From Zanthoxylum bungeanum (Eukaryota; Streptophyta; Magnoliopsida; Sapindales; Rutaceae), in assembly GCA_019454045.1 (NCBI GenBank), contig SKCR01021121.1:1-64000 (forward strand): a DNA stretch of 64,000 nt, written 5' to 3'. Each line of letters starts with the position of its first letter. Position 1 is the stretch's first letter. The position numbers and the translations under genes are program-made. The notes beneath the pieces are model-generated. The model made no database searches, was not told the DNA's origin, and saw nothing but the letters and a program-made list of their open reading frames with translations. Positions 57,256 through 64,000 of this stretch are shown piece after piece.

Positions 57256-58636
57256 CTAGGAGACATGATTGACAGTCAATCTCCATTTTTCGGCTTTGGT
57301 GAAGGTCCGTTTTATCTTAGGCGTCCCATACAAAACGAGGAATGGATATCGTCCCAAATCTTCTCCCAATGTCCCGATTGCAGGATTTTCGGCTTCATAT
57401 AATTCTCTGATAAGCCGATTCTGTGAAATTCCCCTTCTCATTGATTCGGTCTTGATGTCTATTTCTTCTTCTACATCGGTCATCTCCTCATCTTCAGCTT
57501 CCCTGTCTGTGATTGAGAGCGCTGCAAATTCAGTTTCGTCACCCTCATAAACGTCCTCGCTTGTTCCGGCTTCCCCATTGTTATCTGTCCTGAATTTCCC
57601 AGGCAATAGGTAATGATTAGCCACCACTGGCGGCATACTGCCGAACTGAATGACGATAGGCGGCTCTTCATCATCTGTTTCGTCCCATCTCCGTCTGCCG
57701 AATTTAGTGCGTTCGTCGCAACTTGTCACCGTTCCTTCTTTGTTGTCACCCCCTTTTTTATTTACTTCTGTTTTCTCTCTGTGGTGCGAGGGCTACGGCC
57801 TGTGGTGACCTTTGCTTCACCTTATCGACGCATCAAACTGCCATAATTCCTTTGGTGTAGCCTCAAATGCGTCCTTGCCATCTTTTTCTCGAACGTGATT
57901 CGTCCAGATTATATGGCATCATGTAAGACATTACGAAAAACAAGGCAATTACTAGTTGTATGAGACCATGCATTGTGCCACTTACAATATTTTTTACTAC
58001 CGATTTGCTCGGCTGTTGGCAACGTGTGTCTGTCGCTCAAGCTAATTTGCTTGTCCTTATACAACTGGTCAAATATAGCATCGACTTTAGTAATATCAAA
58101 TGAGAAGTTCCTGCTCTTTTTATCATTCATTTCACTCGCTTGGGGTTCCGCCCAAGTCTTGCAAACGTAAGGTTTCCCTTTAACCAATTCGGCCAGACAT
58201 AAATCAGCCGACTCGGTGTCTACTTCACCCATTTCATAGTCGATATTCCTATAATATGTCCCTTTGCTCGAATTTTTCATTTGCTCCTCTTCTCGTAATA
58301 ATCGCTCATAACGCACCACACTAGTGGTGAGTTGGGGAAGGTCCCAAAACTCGCGATCCTGAAACTTATTTTTTAGATTGAGATTTAAGCAACCTTGAGC
58401 GATCCTCACAAATTCTTTTTCGGGCAAATGCACGTAATATCGGCCTCGGACTACCTTAAACCGTTGTAAAAATGTCTCGGCCCACTCTCCTGGCAATTGT
58501 CTTAGGTTTGCCAAATCGGCTAAGGCCACTTCAGATTCAGCCTTGTAAAATTGCGCATGAAACAGTTGCTCCATTTGCTGCCAACTTTCTACCGAATTGG
58601 CCGGCAAACTGACATACCAGGAGAAAGCTACCCCTG
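57256..58636 (-). pseudogene. Tat Gag C-terminal half, right copy
   Basis: Gag after the LTR-like insertion: VAFSWYVSLPANSVESWQQME, FLQRFKVVRGRYYVHLPEKEFVRIAQGCLNL and the zinc-binding CKWHNAWSHTTSNC, then the ~430 bp deletion also seen in the middle copy, and the acidic C-terminus (DETDDEEPPIVIQFGSMPP, TDVEEEIDIKTES). The frame 58664-57909 is long and largely intact; the sequence then changes frame near 57880. Confidence 0.86.
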
Positions 58637-59156
58637 TATAGACAACAGAAACTGGACGACGCATGTTGTTCCGGCCTCGGGGCCCGGTACGGAGTACGGA
58701 GTAGCCCGCGGGGGACTAAACCGGGGAATAATGGAGTCGCCACCTGGTGTGAACCGGGAAAATGATTTAAGGCCGCACTCACTCCTCGCAAGGGAAGACC
58801 TCAAACCGTTGGGTTCAGAATGGTCCCTTACTTATGCCACTTGTAATGAACGGATTTTTGCACTAATTCAACTATGTCTACACAACATACATAGGTAAAA
58901 CTACTCTAAATTCCTATAGGCCTAAATCTAAGTTTGCATGCTTCAAAAGTAAGTTTTAATAACGGCAAACACATGATATCACACATCAAACATGTTAAAC
59001 AAATAATAATCTAAACATAACATAACTTAAATCCCTAATGCAAAAGGTAAATAATAAGTCATGCCCAAAATAAAATAACATTCTAATAGCCTAATCATGC
59101 TCAAATACAAGTTTGAGTGAAATGAAACATATGAATCTTTCAAGTGGTACGGGGCA

Positions 59157-59238
59157 TTGTATCCCGAGTGCAAACCATATTACCGTCCATTCGGATTCGG
59201 CTATGGAATTTATGTCCGGGTTTCCATCCAATATACCA
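59157..59238 (+). other. Conserved ~80 bp sequence, copy 2
   Basis: Closest relative of 12403-12485, with the same landmarks (TTGTATCCC, GAGTGCA, ACCGTCCATTCGG, TTTATGTCCGGGTTTCCATC, ATATACCA). It lies inside the LTR-like element. Confidence 0.8.
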
Positions 59239-59789
59239 CAAAAGAACACATATTCCATTCACCCGAAATCACATCATGCACTAATTAATGATATTCATAC
59301 GACGGAAAAGTAAGTTACATGCTTTTCTACGTTACTAATTTACATAACCTAAAATAAATGACATGTTAAATTAATTATTCATGCTAATCATCATAAAACA
59401 CATTTTCTAAGTCATTATTTCATGTGAAGAAATTTAAACACATGCTAAACTAATTATCCATGATAGACATCATAAAACGCATTTTTTTTAAATCATTATT
59501 TCATGTGAATAAATTCAATAACATACTAACCGATTATTCATGCAAAAATACCATAAATAAACTTCCTAAGTCATTATTTCATGTAAATAAATTTAGTAAT
59601 AGGTGCCCTCAGGTCTAACCTTTTTGTCATCTCTCGGAAATGCGTTATACGGCCGTCGGAAGGGCTATCACTCGGTAACTTTTCTGGTTCGCTATTTTTA
59701 CATTTTTACTCGTTGTTTCGATGTTTTGTCCGCTGTTTTGAGTTAGTTTCGCTGCGATTCAAGTCTCCACAATTAGCTCACTGGTTTGC

Positions 59790-60760
59790 AGTGGATTAGG
59801 GACAGTTTTGGTGATGGTTTGGGCATGAATATAGAGGGCTGAACTGGGCAGAATATGCGTGAGCTACAGGGTTAAATATGGTCAGTTTGTGTGTGAATAT
59901 TAGAGGCTAAATGAGGGTGATTTAGGCGTGAGTTCCAGGGGTTAAATGAGGCAGTGAGGGGCGTGTTTGAAGGCTTGTTCCAAGGGCTGTATGTGCGCTG
60001 GTTGAGAGGCAGAATGCGTGAAGGTAGGGGTTGAATTAGGCAGTGTGCGCTGGCCTGAATGGGAGTAGTGAAGGCGTAGATTGTAGGGCTGAATGGAAGG
60101 CAGTGAAGGTGCTGACTTAGGCGTGTGGATGAAGGGCTGAATGAGGCAGTGAGTTGCTTGAAGACAAGGGCTGATTTGGAAGTGGTGAAGGGCGTGAAGA
60201 TGGGCAGTGAAGGAAGGGCTTTGGGGCGTGACTTGTAGAGGGAATGAGGGGCTATTTTAAGTGAGCTTAGGGTTTATCGTTTGCATGGGCTGATGAAGCG
60301 TGAGGCAGGGAGCAAGGTGAGCGTGGGCTGTGATGAGGGTAGGTTTTTCTGATTCTTTTGCCGAGTTCTAGGGGGTGTTGGGTACAGTTAGGGGTTCATT
60401 TGGTTTGCTCTCATCAGTGGAGGAGATGAAGGCTGTTGTGGCTGTGAAGGGGCAGTGCGTTTTTAGGGTTGCGTTTGTGGCAGTGAAGGGTTTTTCAGCT
60501 GAAGGTTTGAAGGCTGTGAAGGAGGGGATTTGTGTGTGTATGGGGCAGTTTCAGGCTAAGCGTGAAGGGCTGGCAGTGGATGATTTTGTTGATAAAGCTA
60601 GGGGCGTAGGCAGTTGTGCTGGGCGTGATCAGACAGTGAAGTGGGGACATGAATGTGGCTATATGTGTTTGCGTGGAGGGCTGGTGTGATGGACGGCCAG
60701 GCGTGAAGGGCTGAGTGGTTGATGAAGGTTGATGTTTGTGGCTGCCGAGGGATAGTTTTA
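59790..60760 (+). repeat. Degenerate G-rich repeat block
   Basis: Nearly 1 kb of loosely repeated units around GGGCTGAATGAGGCAGTGAAGG and GGCGTGA, with strong G over C excess on the plus strand. The ORF at 60375-60689 lies in this repeat and resembles nothing recognised. Confidence 0.75.
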
Positions 60761-60984
60761 GGGCTTCATTCGTGTTTTTCCATGAGAGGGTCCGAGGTGA
60801 GAGAGTTCATAGCGGAAAGAGATGGAGGCAGTGGCCGTGAGTGTCTTGGTGAGAAGAGGGAGGCTGCCTAGGGTTTTCTTTGTTTCTTTGCTGATGTAGT
60901 TTGAGAGTGAATGAGAGGAGAGAGCTTAGGGTTGGTTGTTATGTTTTTCTTTTATAGTGAGAGGGTAGGGGAATTTCTTAATTA

Positions 60985-61340
60985 GGGGAGTGATTTATTT
61001 AATTTGGTATGTAATTTTTAATTTAATTTGTTTTAATTTAATTTAAATTGGAATTCATTTGATTGGATTTTATTTTTATTTGTGAATTAAATTTAATTAA
61101 GATTTCAATTTAATTGGTTTGTGATTTTTTTAGGTTAGGTTATTTAATTTCAATTTAGTTATTTTAATTGGTTTAATTTAATTCAATTTAATTAGTTATT
61201 AATTTGATTATTTAAATTAGGAATGTGATTTAATTAGATTTTAATTTAATTTAATTTTAATTAGTTTTAATTTAATTTAATTTGTGACATGTATTTTAAA
61301 TGTTTTAATTATTTAATTGTGAGATGTGATTTAATGGTTT
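60985..61340. repeat. AT-rich (TTTAATT)n-like block
   Basis: About 350 bp of TTTAATT/AATTTAATT repeats near the right end of the LTR-like element. Confidence 0.8.
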
Positions 61341-61534
61341 GGTGTGTTTTTTAAAATAGAGGTCCAACAAGCGAACCCGAAGCGAAATAAGCGAGTTAAA
61401 TCCGACCAAATGCTAATTTCCAACTTTGCCCTTCCGACGTCTGTTTCCCGCGGCTTTCACAATCAAAGAGGTAGTGTCTCCATACGAGACTCATCATCGG
61501 GACTTATATGCAAAAATGCAGTGCCTACACCCTG

Positions 61535-62407
61535 ACAGTGATCCGTGAAATAATCTCAGTTTGTGGAAATCATTGACTTCCCCACACTGGAGGGTAAATC
61601 GTCCTACGTGTTCCAGGGTAGAAACTTCCCCAGACCCCGTAAAGAGGGAAAAATCTGGTATCTTGTAGTTTCTAGGCCATGGATAGGCCACATCGACCCA
61701 ATCAGGATACGGTTGCGATATCTTGGCCGAATTGGCCGTATGCCTAGACCAAATTGGTTTTGAAGGATCTCGGTCATTTGCTCCCTTAGCATATCATTGC
61801 CATTAAATGGCATAGCTATGGGCGGTGGCTGCGGTCCTCTCAAAAGTGGGACATAATCATGATTCTGCCCCTGAGAAACCTGGACATCCTGAGGCAACAC
61901 CACTTCATTTTGTGCCATATTTGGCCCTTGGTGTATATTCGGCCCTAATTGTGGGCCATTGCCTCCATGACTTATTCCTCCCCTGAGAACTGTAGGGATG
62001 TTGGTCCTCTATGGAGGAACATTACTAAGACCAGCCTCCTGACTGCTCGCCGCAGGGAGGGGCGTAGTCCACGGCAGCGCCGTCCCGCCTTTTACACATT
62101 TGGCCATTAATTCATTCACCGAGCTTAGATGTTTAGCCATGTTTTCATAATGCGAATTGGTAGTTGATACGAATTTATCTATGACATGCGCATTTTGAAG
62201 CCTAACCTGTTCGACAACATCCTGTGTGAATTCACCGAACAACGCGTGCACCGTGTTAGGGCTGAGTTCTCTCATAGATTCGTATCGATTAGCATCTGCC
62301 AGACCCTCGAATTGACCCACTATGGCTGGAACGTTGGGCTGGTTGGTTTGCTCCAGTCCTTCTTCCTCCGCAGTTGAGCCAGTTTGAGCGTTTCTTTTCG
62401 GAGGCAT
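61535..62407 (-). pseudogene. Tat Gag N-terminal half, right copy
   Basis: Begins at ATG 62407 (MPPKRNAQTGSTAEEEGLEQ). The helical N-terminal region runs to 62009, a Gln/Pro-rich linker is at 61918-61700 (QDVQVSQGQNHDYVPLLRG), and the capsid start is at 61691 (MAYPWPRNYKIPDFSLFTG .. FHKLRLFHGSLSG). The protein is cut at 61534 by the LTR-like element and continues at 58636. A stop and frame change separate the first two parts near 62010-61990. Confidence 0.86.
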
Positions 62408-62428
62408 CTCCACTCTTTACACCAATCC

Positions 62429-62445
62429 TCCCACTGTGGTCGCCA
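62429..62445 (-). promoter_or_regulatory. Primer-binding site, probably tRNA-Arg (Tat)
   Basis: The same 17 bases as at 48077-48093 (minus strand TGGCGACCACAGTGGGA), beside LTR 4. Confidence 0.65.
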
Positions 62446-62450
62446 AAAAC

Positions 62451-62986
62451 AGTTTGCGTAATTTTTATGCGTGAAGAAAGAAGAGTGTGTAAGGTTCAAA
62501 CCTCCTGAGACAAAGTCCCAGCAAGGGGCGTTTGATTGAGTGAATAAGCCTCCAAGGGGCGCAAGCACACAAGTTACAGTCCTAAAGTTACAATCTAAGA
62601 AATGAAAAATAAAAATATGCTCATTTGAGTCTTCATTTGATCGGGTTCTCTCTTGGCATATATAAGCTTTTATAGTGAAGTTTTTCAACCGTTTTAGGTG
62701 GTTCCAGTATCTCCCTGTAGTTGGCTGGATCGTGCCTGTAACCGCTGAGCTGCGCATCTTAACTGCTTGGTTGTGGAGGAAAACTGTCCAACTGCCATGA
62801 TCGTGGAACTAACCGCATCATGGGTTTTCGTCCTAACCGCAATCGCATCATGGCTTTTCGTCCTAAACGCTGGTCCGGTCGCCCTAAGCTCTTTGTCACC
62901 CTTCGGTCCATCGTCCTTCTTCCCTTCGCTCTTTCTTTAGTCCCAGGGCGATTTCGTTATATGGTGGAGATTTTCATATGTTAACA
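62451..62986 (-). repeat. Tat LTR 4 (5' LTR, subtype B)
   Basis: 536 bp with the same ~29 bp internal duplication as LTR 2. Its outer flank ATAAT (62987-62991) matches the flank of LTR 1 31 kb away. Confidence 0.93.
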
Positions 62987-62991
62987 ATAAT

Positions 62992-64000
62992 AAAGGTATG
63001 AGTAAAGTTGTGCCTTTTTAGATTTCCTGGAATTATTAATTCAATCACCCACAAATGAAATTATATAGTAATACTCATAATAATAATAATAATAAAATAA
63101 TTATTGCAGAATTTTTTTTTTGTATAAGTATATACATTATTTTAAGTACAGTAACAACTAACACACATGATTCTTATACATTATGAATTATACTTTATTC
63201 TTTTAAAGTTATATCATTAAATATTTAATTAACTTTAGGAAATCATATAATGAATAATTGCTTCTCACAATTATAATATTAGTTATTATAGATTTAAGTT
63301 AATTAAAATATTTTCAATTATCACTTATTAAATATAATAAGTTATAAGTAATAAAGTTGATATTAGTATTTTGAAATAATAATATAGACTTAGATTTATC
63401 TATATTATAGTATAATATACATGTTATAGAATATGCAATTAACATTATAGAATATATGTAATTATATTAACTTAGTAAAATCATATACTGAATTTTATAA
63501 TCTTGGTAGTATAGGTTTAAGTTAATATTATGATATTCAATTATCACAAGCATACATCTAGTTTTAATTGTGATAAAGTTGAAAGTTATTTGCTAATTAT
63601 TGTTGCATACTTGGTTGAGAATTAAAAGTATAGTAATACACAAGTGATTTCATCCAAGCTTGATTGAATTTTATATTTTATTTGTAATATTATTGTACTT
63701 GTAAATTGAAGTGTAACCCTAAGATTGAACGTCTAAGATATTCTATTGAGAAAGTGTTTAAGGAAATTCTGTCAACAAGACGATAAGAGCCTAAGTGGGC
63801 AGAGATTTAAGTGGTTACACCGAACCCCCTCGTCCTCTGGGAATTTTCTTTTATTCACTCATCATAAGAAACCTTAGTCATAAATTCAAGGACTTGTATT
63901 ATTTGGTACTGTTGTCCAATATAGCAACAAGTGGATTCTTAGTGTAACACTTAAACAAGATCATACAGTTGATCGTTGTGTGATTTGTCTTTTGTAGACT
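62992..64000. other. AT-rich intergenic DNA
   Basis: No gene, RNA gene or element end recognised. It contains short (AAT)n runs near 63078-63097 and several stretches related to each other by ATTAACTTAG/GTTAATTA motifs. Confidence 0.5.

Larger units (their letters stand above)
58637..61529 (+). mobile_element. LTR-like 2.9 kb element inserted in gag (probable solo LTR)
   Basis: Inserted in the Tat gag with a perfect 5 bp duplication CCCTG (58632-58636, 61530-61534). Ends are TATAGACAAC (TGTAGACAAC in the fragment at 43480) and ..GTGCCTACA, so originally TG..CA. There is no primer site, polypurine tract or recognisable coding sequence, which suits a solo LTR of a long-LTR element or a non-autonomous derivative. 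It includes the conserved ~80 bp sequence, a G-rich repeat block and an AT-rich block. Confidence 0.8.
31803..62986 (-). mobile_element. Nested and inverted Ty3/gypsy Tat-lineage complex
   Basis: A 31.2 kb block bounded by a minus-sense 3' LTR on the left (31803-32309) and a minus-sense 5' LTR on the right (62451-62986), with the target duplication ATAAT on both outer sides (31798-31802, 62987-62991). Inside are two further LTRs (48099-48634 minus sense; 52572-53078 plus sense), flanked by CATCT (48635-48639) and its complement AGATG (53079-53083). Domain order gag-protease-RT-RNase H-second RNase H-integrase, an Arg-type primer site and an antisense extra ORF between integrase and 3' LTR place the elements in the Tat lineage. 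The arrangement is best explained by one Tat element nested in the integrase gene of another, followed by inversion between two LTRs. Confidence 0.9.

Noticed and set aside
59113..59313. Short protein similar to one encoded at 12218-12496
   Set aside because: The similarity is confined to the ~80 bp conserved DNA; the flanking codons differ, the third copy has a stop, and neither frame has gene context.
60375..60689. 104-codon ORF in the LTR-like element
   Set aside because: It lies in a G-rich degenerate repeat, with no recognised domain and no counterpart.
1..64000. CRISPR arrays, bacterial operons, tRNA or rRNA genes
   Set aside because: None found by eye; the repeats are LTRs, microsatellites and degenerate tandem repeats of plant nuclear type.

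Overview
The window is plant nuclear DNA, most likely from a eudicot. It holds one host gene, a receptor kinase with introns, set in AT-rich intergenic DNA that is largely made of LTR retrotransposons. No sign of a bacterial, organellar or viral genome was seen. The species cannot be named from the sequence.

Layout. 1-3973: a minus-strand Copia element (gag start, primer-binding site, about 2.4 kb LTR) that runs off the left edge and appears to sit in the gag of an older Copia element. 3974-7018: AT-rich DNA with (AT)n tracts and a ~500 bp direct duplication. 7019-16763: an LRR receptor-like kinase gene (non-RD, class XII-like). It is split inside its transmembrane codons by a young, non-autonomous, gag-only Copia element (9810-15617, TSD CTGGC), and it also carries two single-base frameshifts. 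16926-18192: a Tourist-like inverted-repeat element with TTA target duplication. 18635-20945: a decayed Ty3/gypsy 5' end and an AT-rich degenerate repeat. 21060-29448: a complete but non-coding Ty3/gypsy-type element (LARD-like, TSD ACAAA) with very long LTRs and GAA microsatellites. 29454-31802: LTR debris and a 90 bp hairpin. 31803-62986: a 31 kb Ty3/gypsy Tat-lineage complex flanked by ATAAT. 62992-64000: AT-rich DNA with no recognised feature.

The Tat complex contains four LTRs, three partial gag-pol sets and two copies of an antisense, intron-containing gene for a plant mobile domain (PMD) protein. The target-site duplications show how it formed. One Tat element inserted at ATAAT. A second Tat element inserted in opposite orientation into the integrase gene of the first (TSD CATCT/AGATG). 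Recombination between the two 3' LTRs, which were then inverted repeats, flipped about 21 kb. The inner element also carries a tandem gag-RT duplication, and a 2.9 kb LTR-like element interrupts gag.

The main points of interest are the spliced antisense PMD gene inside a retrotransposon, an ~80 bp sequence conserved in three unrelated contexts, the reconstructed nested inversion, a conserved in-frame UAG between gag and protease, and a possible LTR-initiated kinase ORF. Many frameshifts, and all differences seen between the two LTRs of the young Copia element, are short indels mostly at homopolymers or short repeats. Some apparent breaks may therefore be assembly errors.
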